Shown piece by piece: positions 55,804 through 64,000 of a stretch of DNA of 64,000 bases (its first letter is position 1; every line of letters starts with the position of its first letter). Made by a program: the position numbers and the translations under genes. The DNA is from Neisseria zalophi. GTDB lineage: Bacteria > Pseudomonadota > Gammaproteobacteria > Burkholderiales > Neisseriaceae. The DNA lies in the NCBI RefSeq assembly GCF_008807015.1, contig NZ_CP031700.1, positions 1,612,001-1,676,000 of the forward strand, written 5' to 3'. Below the pieces are notes generated by a model that saw only the letters and a program-made list of their open reading frames with translations, ran no database searches and had not been told where the DNA came from.

Positions 55804-56871
55804 TTATTTAGAAGAATGATATTGACGGGATAATTCGTGTACGCTATCAACCAGCAATTTGGCATGCTCCGGATTAGTGTGTTGGTTGATACCATGACCC
55901 AAGTTAAACACATGGCCGCTGCCCTCACCAAAAGCTGCCAGGATGCGCGCCGCTTCATTGCGTATACTTTCGGGTGTGCCAAATAAGGCAAAAGGATCAA
56001 AATTGCCTTGCAATGCCACTTTATCCCCGACCCTGCGGCGCGCTTCGCCAATATTGCACGACCAATCCAAACCCAATGCATCCGCACCCGTTTGCGCCAT
56101 TTTTTCCAGCCATAAACCGCCGCCCTTGGTAAACAGAATAACCGGCACACGGCGGCCTTCGTGTTCGCGCTTGAGGCCGTCTGTAATCTGCTTCATATAA
56201 CGCAAGCTGAATTCTTCAAAAGCCGCATCACTCAACACGCCGCCCCAAGTATCAAAAATCTGAACCGCTTGGGCACCGGCTTCAATTTGGGCATTTAAAT
56301 AAGCGGTTACCGCCTGCGCATTGGTGTCTAAAATTTTATACAACAGATCAGGGCGCGCATACATCATACTTTTAATAGTGCGGAATTCTTTACTGCTGCC
56401 GCCCTCCACCATATAACAGGCTAAGGTAAACGGGCTGCCGGAAAAGCCGATAAGCGGTACCCGTCCGTTTAAAGCGCGGCGGATAGAAGAAACGGCATCG
56501 AAAACATATTGCAATTTTGCCATATCGGGCACGGTCAGCTTGGCGATATCCGCCTCATGTTGCAACGCCCGCTCGAATTTAGGACCTTCACCTTCAGAAA
56601 AATACAAACCCAAACCCATCGCATCGGGCACGGTCAGAATATCGGAAAATAAAATCGCCGCATCCAAATCAAAACGATCCAGCGGCTGTATGGTCACTTC
56701 GGTTGCCAAATCCGTATTTTTACATAATTCCAAAAAGCTGCCGGCTTGTGCTCGGGTTGCTTTATATTCAGGCAGATAACGGCCGGCCTGCCGCATCATC
56801 CAAATTGGCGTGTATTCGACAGGTTGTTTCAATAATGCCCGCAAAAAAGTATCGTTTTGTAGTGAATTCAT
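55804..56871 (-). CDS. hemE: Uroporphyrinogen decarboxylase
   Basis: 355 residues. Signature [19 protein letters not shown] (~22-40) and [17 protein letters not shown]. It decarboxylates uroporphyrinogen III to coproporphyrinogen III. Separated from hemY by a DUS pair (56907-56936), so it may be a separate transcript. Confidence 0.96.
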   Translation of the reverse strand: MNSLQNDTFLRALLKQPVEYTPIWMMRQAGRYLPEYKATRAQAGSFLELCKNTDLATEVTIQPLDRFDLDAAILFSDILTVPDAMGLGLYFSEGEGPKFERALQHEADIAKLTVPDMAKLQYVFDAVSSIRRALNGRVPLIGFSGSPFTLACYMVEGGSSKEFRTIKSMMYARPDLLYKILDTNAQAVTAYLNAQIEAGAQAVQIFDTWGGVLSDAAFEEFSLRYMKQITDGLKREHEGRRVPVILFTKGGGLWLEKMAQTGADALGLDWSCNIGEARRRVGDKVALQGNFDPFALFGTPESIRNEAARILAAFGEGSGHVFNLGHGINQHTNPEHAKLLVDSVHELSRQYHSSK

Positions 56872-56906
56872 TTTAAGCTTTCGGTTTTAATCCGTTTATC
56901 AATATA

Positions 56907-56936
56907 AGGCCGTCTGAAACGGTTTCAGACGGCCTT
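56907..56936. terminator. DUS-pair terminator hemY/hemE
   Basis: AAGGCCGTCTGAAA and its inverted copy, 2 bases apart, just after the hemY stop on the minus strand. Confidence 0.75.
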
Positions 56937-56962
56937 CCGATTAAAATTTACTGATTTTGAAA

Positions 56963-58189
56963 TTATTTGTTTTCCAACAATGGCAATGAATCTTCATCAT
57001 CTTCAACCACATTTTCCAACACCAGCTTACGCTGTTCGGCGGCTTTATCCTGCTGGCCGGATTCGTCAAACACTTTAGCCAATGCCAAACGTGCCGATAT
57101 TTCAGGCTGTAACGCAATGCTGGCTTCCAAATAACCTTGGGCTTTACCCCATAATTGTTTGTCGTAGGCCAATTGTCCTAAATGCATCAGCAAACTTGCA
57201 TCTTTCGGATTGAGTTTCAACCAGCCGTCTGCCATATCAATGGCTTTACGTTGTTCGCGGTCGCCTAAGAAACGTACACTTTCAACAAACGGTTGCAATA
57301 ATTCGACTTGATGGGTTTTGGGATAATAATTGGCTACCCATTTGACTGCCTGACTATACAAACCCAAACGTTCGTATTTTTTGGCAATAGCAGCACACAA
57401 TTCACCTGTTTTCAGATTATCGGGAATCTTTTTCAAACAGGTTTTCAAACCGTTTTGATCGGTCGCCAAATCCAATAAGCGGCGGTAAGCCCAGTTTTGA
57501 TATTGTTCGGCTTCATAATCGTTAATCGCACCGGCTTTTACCAATTTGTTAGATTTATCCAAAACTTCAAGGGCATTGCCTTTATCGAAAGCATAACGCA
57601 ATTGCAGACGAACCAAACGGGTGAGGCTGGCGTTAATCTGTGCGGCAGCATTGAGATGGTTTTCCGCAACCGGATAATCGCGGCGGCTGAGTGCCGATTC
57701 GGCCAATAACAAATGACGAGAAAGCTGCTGCTTGGCCGGCAATGATTCGATATCTTTTAAATAACGGTCGCGCAGTTCGATATCATCCATTTGGTCGGCT
57801 GCATGGGCACCCAGCATCAGTGCCAAGGTGCGGTTATCGCCGGCTTCTTTATTGGCCAATACTTTCGCTGCTTCTTGTTCGGCTTTTTGAAATTTACCTT
57901 CAAAGAAAGCCAATCCGGCACTGTTTAAAGCGTGAGTGGCTTTGCGGCCTTTGCGGGCGGTACCGAAGCGTTGCATGCGACCGGGAATATTTAAGATACC
58001 GGCAATCAGACGCACCAACAAATACAGCAACACCACCAACACAATCAAACCGACCACAAAAGCATGCAGGTTGATACGCAACATCATTTGTTCGGCAACC
58101 ACATACACATTACCACTATAAGAGCCGGCGGCAATGGCCAACCCGACTGCGGCGGCAAATAAAACAATAATCCAAATCAAAGCTTTCAT
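56963..58189 (-). CDS. hemY: HemY, inner-membrane TPR protein
   Basis: 408 residues. Two N-terminal membrane helices (about 4-21 and 40-66) with HemY_N between, then TPR repeats (ALNSAGLAFFEGKFQKAEQEAAKVL; HLNAAAQINAS; LLMHLGQLAYDKQLWGKAQGY). Proteobacterial HemY is tied to haem synthesis as an assembly factor; it is not the Gram-positive oxidase of the same name. Overlaps hemX by 4 bases. Acidic C-terminus VEDDEDSLP. Confidence 0.92.
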   Translation of the reverse strand: MKALIWIIVLFAAAVGLAIAAGSYSGNVYVVAEQMMLRINLHAFVVGLIVLVVLLYLLVRLIAGILNIPGRMQRFGTARKGRKATHALNSAGLAFFEGKFQKAEQEAAKVLANKEAGDNRTLALMLGAHAADQMDDIELRDRYLKDIESLPAKQQLSRHLLLAESALSRRDYPVAENHLNAAAQINASLTRLVRLQLRYAFDKGNALEVLDKSNKLVKAGAINDYEAEQYQNWAYRRLLDLATDQNGLKTCLKKIPDNLKTGELCAAIAKKYERLGLYSQAVKWVANYYPKTHQVELLQPFVESVRFLGDREQRKAIDMADGWLKLNPKDASLLMHLGQLAYDKQLWGKAQGYLEASIALQPEISARLALAKVFDESGQQDKAAEQRKLVLENVVEDDEDSLPLLENK

Positions 58190-59772
58190 GCACGCTCTCC
58201 TTTCACTGCTGCGGCAGGAGAAGAAGCCGGTTTGCTTTCACGGGGTACGGTTGTCGGCTTGGCAGTATTTGATTCTTCTTCGGTTTTCGGTTTCAAAGTT
58301 GAAGGCGAAGTCGGTGCCACAGGAGTTGATTCGGATGCGGCAGCGGGTGCACCGTCAGGTGCAGAAGCTTGTACTGCCGGAGCAGATGCCGCTGCATCGG
58401 AAGCTGTAGCAGCCGGCTCGGAAGCGGCTTCAGGCAAAGCGACAGCATGATTCGGGCGAATACTTTCCTGATAATGGCGTACGGCATTCAAGCTGTTTTT
58501 CAAAACATCATCGGAAACGGCCTGTAAATCCAATGCTTTCAATGTGGCTAACTCTTGAAGCCAAGACTGTGTAGCGGGCGATGCGGTATCAAAATACTGT
58601 TTAGCGGCCGTCTCAATCATATTTAAATCATTAAGATAAATTTCACCGTTGTTTTTCAATAAGGCTGTACGGGCATCAAGTAAGCGCAGACGCAGATTTT
58701 CACGCATAAAATACACTTGATCGGGCGCAATCAGCATGGCATCGTTGCTTTCCAAACGGCGCACTTCAACCATGCCTTTTAATGTTGCCAACGTTTTCTC
58801 CCACGCATCCTGCCACCACGGCAGATTGGCTGCAGGGGCTGCGGCAGGAGCTACGGTGTTATTACTCGGTTGCAAGGTGCCGTCCACCATTAACGGTAAG
58901 CCGGATAAAGCAGTTTCCAAACGGTCCAAACGCAGGGCCACACCGGAAACATCGACATACTCACGGGTTTTCAAGGCACTCAAATCGTTGCTGACAGCCT
59001 GCTTAATCGGCAACAGTTCCGGTTGATTGAAACGGCTCAAACGGGTTTCGATATTTTCCAGCACATTGATGGCAACCGGTACGTTTCCTGTGAGAATCAA
59101 TTGTTGCTCCGCCAAATTCAACATGGTTTCAACTTCGTCTACCAACCAGTCGGCACGGCCTTTCAACAATTCCTGATACCCGCGGTTAGCCGCTGCAAGC
59201 CCTTCGGCATTTTGTTTTTGTGCCGCCGCCAACTGCTCTAAAACCGCCTGCGTTTGTGCCTGTTTGGTGAGGTTTTCTTGCAGCAACGAAGCATTTTGCG
59301 ATTCGCCCAATGCAGCTTTATCTATTTTATTATTGAAATCCAGCTCTTGTGATTTCAACAGATTTTGTCCTTGTACAAACACAAAGCCGCCTGCACCCAG
59401 TGCCACTAAAGATAAAACCAAAGCTATAACCGAAATAGCTCGGCCGGAAGATTGTTTGATGACAACGGGTGCAACGGGGGTAACGAGAGATTGGGGATTT
59501 TTTGATTCTGACATAAGATTTCCTGTCGGTTCCGGATTATTCGGGGCAGCGGCGGCAAAGCCTGTTTTTTCTTCGGGCGGGGTCTTTTTGCCCTTATCGG
59601 CGTTAGCATTATTATTTTTCAAGCTGTTTTTTTCACCGGATTGGCTATCAGGGGTTTCAGACGGCCTAACCGTTCCGTCTTGGGAAACAACCAGCATCTG
59701 TTTTGATGAATCCTGACTGCTTTGCGAGGTATCCGGTGTTTCTTCGGGGGGATTCGCTTTGTTTTCGCTCAT
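58186..59772 (-). CDS. hemX: HemX-like membrane protein
   Basis: 528 residues. A hydrophilic N-terminus (1-110, Asn/Lys/Pro-rich) contains a stretch coded by an inverted DUS (VRPSET). Membrane helix ~113-135 (ISVIALVLSLVALGAGGFVF). Periplasmic HemX domain with coiled coil (RLDRLETAL...). A long Ala/Ser/Pro-rich tail (~450-528) is of low complexity. Often annotated uroporphyrinogen-III methyltransferase, but no SAM-binding motif is visible. Role beside hemD and hemY is likely structural. Confidence 0.88.
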   Translation of the reverse strand: MSENKANPPEETPDTSQSSQDSSKQMLVVSQDGTVRPSETPDSQSGEKNSLKNNNANADKGKKTPPEEKTGFAAAAPNNPEPTGNLMSESKNPQSLVTPVAPVVIKQSSGRAISVIALVLSLVALGAGGFVFVQGQNLLKSQELDFNNKIDKAALGESQNASLLQENLTKQAQTQAVLEQLAAAQKQNAEGLAAANRGYQELLKGRADWLVDEVETMLNLAEQQLILTGNVPVAINVLENIETRLSRFNQPELLPIKQAVSNDLSALKTREYVDVSGVALRLDRLETALSGLPLMVDGTLQPSNNTVAPAAAPAANLPWWQDAWEKTLATLKGMVEVRRLESNDAMLIAPDQVYFMRENLRLRLLDARTALLKNNGEIYLNDLNMIETAAKQYFDTASPATQSWLQELATLKALDLQAVSDDVLKNSLNAVRHYQESIRPNHAVALPEAASEPAATASDAAASAPAVQASAPDGAPAAASESTPVAPTSPSTLKPKTEEESNTAKPTTVPRESKPASSPAAAVKGERA

Positions 59773-59775
59773 GCT

Positions 59776-60510
59776 TCACTCCGTCTCATTTTCGATTTTT
59801 CTTTTATAGCGCATTAATACTTCTTTATCCAACCGTTGCACCAGCTTGATATTCTGTGCACCGCCATTGTGTAAAGCTTCTGCAATACGCGGATGATGTG
59901 TGAAGTATAACAAGGTTCTTAACGATTCGGCTATTCCCTCAGGCACACCGCAAAATAAAATGCGGACGGCTTCCGACGATGTAATATAAGCAGCCTGCGG
60001 CTTAACTGCCTCAAATAATGCCCAATCGGGGCTTATAGGCCGTCTGAAATACACTTCAGCTGTTTCTACTAAAAACCCATGTTTTATCAAATTATTTTTT
60101 AAAAAATCGCGCCCGTCATGACCGCGCACAATCAACACTTTCGCAGCAGGCGGCAGCCGTTGCCAAATATCTAAAGCCAATAAAGCTTCACTATCGTTTC
60201 CTGTTGGCGGACAAATAATCTCACCCTGATAAAAAGCTGCCAATGCCTGTTTACTGGCTTCGCCGACTGTCAATTGAACGGGGCCGTCTGAAAAAAATTC
60301 AATATGGGGTGCTGCAATTTCTATGGCACTCGGACTTACCCAAAAAACTGCATCCGCTTTCTGAAAACGCTCATTTAGTGAACGCAATTCCTGCTCTTCC
60401 GATTCGATACGCGTTAAGCTAAACGGAACGGCCTGCCAGCCGGCCGCTTCACATTCGGCTGCATCGGCAGCAATACGTGCTTGCGGACGCATAATCAAGA
60501 TAACAGGCAT
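59776..60510 (-). CDS. hemD: Uroporphyrinogen-III synthase
   Basis: 244 residues from MPVILIMRPQARIAADAAECE; the ATG at 60510 is used, the preceding TTG rejected. HemD is poorly conserved; here QKADAVFWVSPSAIEIAAP, VGEASKQAL and AAYITSSEAVRIL are recognisable. It closes and inverts ring D of hydroxymethylbilane. A DUS lies directly upstream of the start, and no hemC is adjacent. Confidence 0.9.
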   Translation of the reverse strand: MPVILIMRPQARIAADAAECEAAGWQAVPFSLTRIESEEQELRSLNERFQKADAVFWVSPSAIEIAAPHIEFFSDGPVQLTVGEASKQALAAFYQGEIICPPTGNDSEALLALDIWQRLPPAAKVLIVRGHDGRDFLKNNLIKHGFLVETAEVYFRRPISPDWALFEAVKPQAAYITSSEAVRILFCGVPEGIAESLRTLLYFTHHPRIAEALHNGGAQNIKLVQRLDKEVLMRYKRKIENETE

Positions 60511-60766
60511 CAATTTCAGACGGCCTTTCTTTATACGATTAATAAAACCATTACTTTTTACAATATGAAGCTTCGGTTATACCGAAACAACCGCCCCTAT
60601 TCAATCACACACCGAGCGACATTAAAACCAACCGCCTTCAGACGGCCTTTATCTTACAAAAAATCAGCGCAGCATGGAATGTATAAAAATCTATCATAAT
60701 CATTCTGAAATTTTTTCATAGCCCTATCCTACTTCTTATCACTCAATTCATTGTATTATGATACGG

Positions 60767-60778
60767 ATTGTTAACAAT
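60767..60778. promoter_or_regulatory. 12-bp palindrome ATTGTTAACAAT, candidate operator
   Basis: A perfect palindrome, followed 23 bases on by a near copy ATTGTTGACAAA (60790-60801). The TTGT-ACAA form resembles operators of FadR-type GntR regulators, which often control lactate and hydroxyacid oxidation genes. Confidence 0.45.
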
Positions 60779-60789
60779 AAAATACACAG

Positions 60790-60801
60790 ATTGTTGACAA
60801 A
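60790..60801. promoter_or_regulatory. second operator-like copy ATTGTTGACAAA
   Basis: Matches the 60767 site at ten of twelve positions. The pair share flanking GATTGTT and lie about two helical turns apart. Confidence 0.4.
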
Positions 60802-60982
60802 AATAGCAGTCGTATTGAAATATCCATATACGATTTAATGATATTTCCCATTGAAAAACAATCGAAATTACATTAAATTAGCTTAATATTTATCCTTATA
60901 TTTGCACATTAAAACAAATTTTGGTAATTAATACCCATTGCTTTTATAAATAACAAAATTAAAAAATAATACGGAACCACCC

Positions 60983-63900
60983 ATGACCACAGCTACGCCG
61001 CAGCGCATACGCGAAATACCTTATAACTATACTTCTTATTCTGACCGTGAAATCGTGATCCGCCTATTGGGTTCGGAAACGTGGGATGTATTGCAGGATT
61101 TACGCGGACAGCGCAAAACAGGCCGTTCGGCACGCATGTTGTTTGAAGTGCTGGGTGATATTTGGGTAGTAATGCGTAATCCCTATCTGATAGACGACCT
61201 GCTTGATCACCCCCACCGTCAGGCCGCGCTGGTTAAAGAAATGCGTCACCGCCTTAACGAAATCCAAAAACGCCGCGACGATAACGAACAAGTCGCCCTA
61301 CTCGTGCAAGCCGCAGAAAAGGCAGTAACCGATTTCGACCAAAACTTTGAGCATACCCGCAGCAAACGCAGCCAGATTTTAAGCCGCCTCAGCAAAATCA
61401 CCAAAAAACATAATATTATGTTCGACGGCTTGGCGCGAGTGTCGCATGTTACCGATGCCACCGACTGGCGGGTCGAATATCCTTTTGTGGTCATCAATCC
61501 CGACACCGAAGATGAAATTGCACCGCTGGTTAAGGCATTAATCGAACTCGAACTCACCATTATCCCGCGTGGCGGCGGTACCGGCTATACCGGCGGCGCC
61601 GTTCCCCTCGATGCCATGAGTGCGGTTATCAACACCGAAAAACTGGACAAACACCAAGGCGTTCAATACGTTACCCTGCCCGGTTTAGAAGGTGAACATC
61701 CGATTATCCATTGCGGTGCCGGCGTGGTTACACGGCGTGTGGAAGAAACCGCCACTGCAAACAAACTGGTTTTTGCGGTCGATCCGACTTCCGCCGATGC
61801 CTCATGCGTGGGCGGCAATGTCGCCATGAATGCCGGCGGTAAAAAAGCCGTATTGTGGGGCACTGCCTTAGACAATCTGGCCTACTGGAAAATGGTGAAT
61901 CCGCAAGGCGAATGGCTGAAAATCGAACGGGTACGCCATAATTTCGGCAAAATCCACGATGAAGAAACCGCCATATTCGATGTGCACACACTCGATTCAG
62001 ACGGCCGCAATATCGTTAAAACCGAACGCCTCGAAATTCCCGGCCACAAATTCCGCAAAGTCGGCTTGGGTAAAGACGTTACCGACAAATTCCTCAGCGG
62101 CCTGCCCGGCGTACAAAAAGAAGGCACCGACGGCATCATTACCAGCGTGGCGTTTGTCTTACACACCATGCCGAAATATACCCGCACCGTATGTTTGGAA
62201 TTTTTCGGCACCGTTGCCAATGCCACCCCGTCTATTGTCGAAATCCGCGATTATCTGCTCGGCCACGACAGCGTGAGACTGGCCGGTTTGGAACACCTCG
62301 ACTGGCGCTATGTGCGTGCCGTCGGCTATGCCACCAAAGCCGCCGGTAAAGGCCGCCCCAAAATGGTCTTGATTTCCGACATTGTCAGCGACGACGAACA
62401 AGCCGTTAGCGAAGCGGCGGAACATATCGTGAAACTGGCGCAGGCGCGCGACGGCGAAGGCTTTATCGCCGTAACCCCCGAAGCACGTAAAACTTTCTGG
62501 CTCGATCGTAGCCGTACCGCCGCCATCGCCAAGCACACCAACGCCTTTAAAATCAATGAAGACGTGGTGATTCCGCTCGAACGCTTAGGCGAATATTCAG
62601 ACGGCATCGAACGCATCAATATCGAATTATCGATTAAAAATAAATTGGCCTTGTGTGACGCCTTAATCCAATACCTGCAAGGCAAGCTGCCTGTGGATAG
62701 AATGGACACCGACCTGCCCAGACAAGAAATCTTGGGCGAACGCGGCAATCATGGCTTGGCACATGTACAAGCAGTTAAAGAGCGTTGGGAATGGCTGTTG
62801 GCCAACCTCGACGAACCATTGGGTGTTTACAAACAACGCTACGGTTCGGCTATCCATACCGCGCCGGAAGCGAAAGACAATGAAAGCAGCTTTATTGCTT
62901 TCCGCGATTTCCGCTTACGCGTATCGATTAAAGCCGATGTGATGAAACCGCTCGCCGAAATTTTCAGCGGTAAAAGCGACATCAAAATCATGGAAGATTT
63001 GGCCAAAATCCATGCCAAAGTCGTTCGCGGCCGCGTATTCGTCGCCCTACACATGCACGCGGGCGACGGCAACGTCCACACCAATATCCCGGTGAATTCC
63101 GATGATTACGACATGCTGCAAACCGCCCATAAAGCAGTGGCGCGTATTATGAAAATCGCCCGCAGCCTCAACGGCGTGATTTCCGGTGAACACGGTATCG
63201 GCATTACCAAACTGGAATTTTTAACCGACGAAGAAATGCAACCCTTCTGGGAATACAAAGCCAAAGTCGATCCCGAAGGCCGCTTCAACCGCCATAAGCT
63301 CATGAAAGGTTTCGACCTCAGCTATGCCTATACGCCGTCTTTCGAACTGCTCGGCGTAGAATCGCTGATTATGGAACAGTCCGACTTAGGAACCATTGCC
63401 GAATCGGTAAAAGACTGCCTGCGCTGCGGCAAATGTAAACCCGTGTGCAGCACCCATGTTCCGCGTGCCAATCTATTGTATAGCCCGCGCAATAAAATTC
63501 TCGGCGTCGGCCTGTTAACGGAAGCGTTTTTATACGAAGAACAAACCCGCCGCGGAGTGTCGTTACGCCATTTCGACGAGCTCAACGATGTCGGCGACCA
63601 TTGCACCGTCTGCCACCGCTGCGTGAAGCCTTGCCCGGTGAACATCGACTTCGGTGATGTTACCGTTGCTATCCGTAATTATCTGCGCAAAAGCGGCAAG
63701 CGCAAATTCAACCCCGCCGTATCCGCCGGTATGGCATTGCTTAACGCCACCGATCCGCGCACCATCAATATATTGCGCAAAGGCGTGGTTCAAGCCGGCT
63801 TCAAACTTCAAAATCTGGCTTATGGCTGGGGTAAAAAAGCGCATATCGGCGCCGGCCGTCAGAAAAAGGCACCGAAAGCGACTACCGGCAGTTCACCCAT

Positions 63901-64000
63901 CAAAGAACAAGTGGTGCACTTTATCAACCGCCCGCTGCCGCGCGATGTGCCCATCCGTACCGCCCGCGCCCTATTGAATATCGAAGACAGCAAAACCGTA
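60983..64000 (+). CDS. Large FAD-binding / 4Fe-4S oxidoreductase, DUF3683 type (5' part)
   Basis: The frame is open from the ATG at 60983 to the window end (1006 codons); the 3' end is outside. Order: N-terminal DUF3683-like region (~1-180), FAD-binding PCMH domain with [18 protein letters not shown] (~192-209) and [19 protein letters not shown]-linked oxidase C domain ([28 protein letters not shown]), and ferredoxin clusters [11 protein letters not shown] (~812-822) and [12 protein letters not shown] (~874-885). Related to YdiJ/GlcD-type dehydrogenases of D-2-hydroxyacids; the substrate is unproven. It is a likely electron donor to the respiratory chain. Confidence 0.88.
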   Translation, partial: MTTATPQRIREIPYNYTSYSDREIVIRLLGSETWDVLQDLRGQRKTGRSARMLFEVLGDIWVVMRNPYLIDDLLDHPHRQAALVKEMRHRLNEIQKRRDDNEQVALLVQAAEKAVTDFDQNFEHTRSKRSQILSRLSKITKKHNIMFDGLARVSHVTDATDWRVEYPFVVINPDTEDEIAPLVKALIELELTIIPRGGGTGYTGGAVPLDAMSAVINTEKLDKHQGVQYVTLPGLEGEHPIIHCGAGVVTRRVEETATANKLVFAVDPTSADASCVGGNVAMNAGGKKAVLWGTALDNLAYWKMVNPQGEWLKIERVRHNFGKIHDEETAIFDVHTLDSDGRNIVKTERLEIPGHKFRKVGLGKDVTDKFLSGLPGVQKEGTDGIITSVAFVLHTMPKYTRTVCLEFFGTVANATPSIVEIRDYLLGHDSVRLAGLEHLDWRYVRAVGYATKAAGKGRPKMVLISDIVSDDEQAVSEAAEHIVKLAQARDGEGFIAVTPEARKTFWLDRSRTAAIAKHTNAFKINEDVVIPLERLGEYSDGIERINIELSIKNKLALCDALIQYLQGKLPVDRMDTDLPRQEILGERGNHGLAHVQAVKERWEWLLANLDEPLGVYKQRYGSAIHTAPEAKDNESSFIAFRDFRLRVSIKADVMKPLAEIFSGKSDIKIMEDLAKIHAKVVRGRVFVALHMHAGDGNVHTNIPVNSDDYDMLQTAHKAVARIMKIARSLNGVISGEHGIGITKLEFLTDEEMQPFWEYKAKVDPEGRFNRHKLMKGFDLSYAYTPSFELLGVESLIMEQSDLGTIAESVKDCLRCGKCKPVCSTHVPRANLLYSPRNKILGVGLLTEAFLYEEQTRRGVSLRHFDELNDVGDHCTVCHRCVKPCPVNIDFGDVTVAIRNYLRKSGKRKFNPAVSAGMALLNATDPRTINILRKGVVQAGFKLQNLAYGWGKKAHIGAGRQKKAPKATTGSSPIKEQVVHFINRPLPRDVPIRTARALLNIEDSKTV

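Larger units (their letters stand above)
60511..60982. other. divergent intergenic region hemD / FAD oxidoreductase
   Basis: 472 bases with no gene. Inverted DUS cores near 60517 and 60639, a weakly Fur-box-like sequence (TATCATAATCATTCTGA, 60692-60708), and two palindromic sites (60767-60778 and 60790-60801) in the AT-rich part before the oxidoreductase. Confidence 0.55.

Noticed and set aside
58186-59772. Annotation of hemX as a uroporphyrinogen-III C-methyltransferase.
   Set aside because: No SAM-binding methyltransferase motifs are visible; the protein is a single-helix membrane protein of the HemX type.
60692-60708. Fur-box-like TATCATAATCATTCTGA upstream of the FAD oxidoreductase.
   Set aside because: Only partial match to the Fur consensus in AT-rich DNA; not strong enough to list as a site.

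Overview
The window reads as a chromosomal segment of a Neisseria-type betaproteobacterium. The evidence is the very frequent 10-mer GCCGTCTGAA, mostly in the extended form AGGCCGTCTGAA (the AG-DUS variant of the neisserial DNA uptake sequence), often as inverted pairs that act as terminators, plus Neisseria-like housekeeping genes and the characteristic NadA/UspA-type adhesin anchor. I cannot name the species from the sequence.

Layout. 1-1.2 kb: 3' part of clpA, followed by a complete IS3/IS150-group insertion sequence (1275-2518) that landed in the loop of clpA's DUS-pair terminator. 2.5-26.8 kb: mostly conserved housekeeping genes: D-lactate dehydrogenase, pnp, hemF, a LysE-type exporter, rluE, rlmJ, a UbiH-type hydroxylase, ohr, an ABC-F ATPase, apt, gmk-rpoZ-spoT, yicC/rph, coaBC, a cytosolic beta-helix protein, DUF896, an HxlR regulator, a 57-residue membrane protein, metX-metW and argD. 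26.8-31.1 kb: an AT-rich, DUS-free accessory stretch. It holds a three-gene minus-strand locus (28373-30160) encoding an N/Q-rich 'NTQG' repeat protein, a small exported beta-rich protein and a CsgG/HfaB-like lipoprotein. I read this as a candidate curli/holdfast-like fibre secretion system and as the most novel item here. About 1 kb of extremely AT-rich non-coding DNA with a perfect 16-bp inverted repeat and a candidate small RNA lies upstream.

31.1-37.0 kb: ansA, DUF3460, an O-methyltransferase, a YbgF-like lipoprotein, purE, crcB and the divergent pair rluD/bamD, whose start codons overlap in one CATG. 37.3-44.3 kb: a second DUS-free accessory block: a trimeric autotransporter adhesin with 42-bp tandem repeats, a two-gene DUF262/DUF262-DUF1524 module resembling GmrSD/TgvAB type IV restriction, and an RTX protein with a His/Gly-rich N-terminus and a PKPD spacer. 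44.3-64.0 kb: core genes return: a TrpXYZ-like ABC importer, queE, yfaE-nrdB-(DUF2188)-nrdA with tandem NrdR-like boxes, cls, ilvE, the hemD-hemX-hemY-hemE cluster, and the 5' part of a very large FAD/4Fe-4S oxidoreductase with a pair of palindromic operator-like sites upstream.

Functionally the core genes cover haem synthesis (hemF, hemE, hemD, hemX, hemY), RNA processing and modification (pnp, rph, yicC, rluD, rluE, rlmJ), nucleotide supply (nrdAB, gmk, apt, purE) and lactate/2-hydroxyacid oxidation (dld and the 61-64 kb enzyme). The two DUS-poor blocks carry surface structures and defence, as expected of laterally acquired DNA in a naturally competent host.
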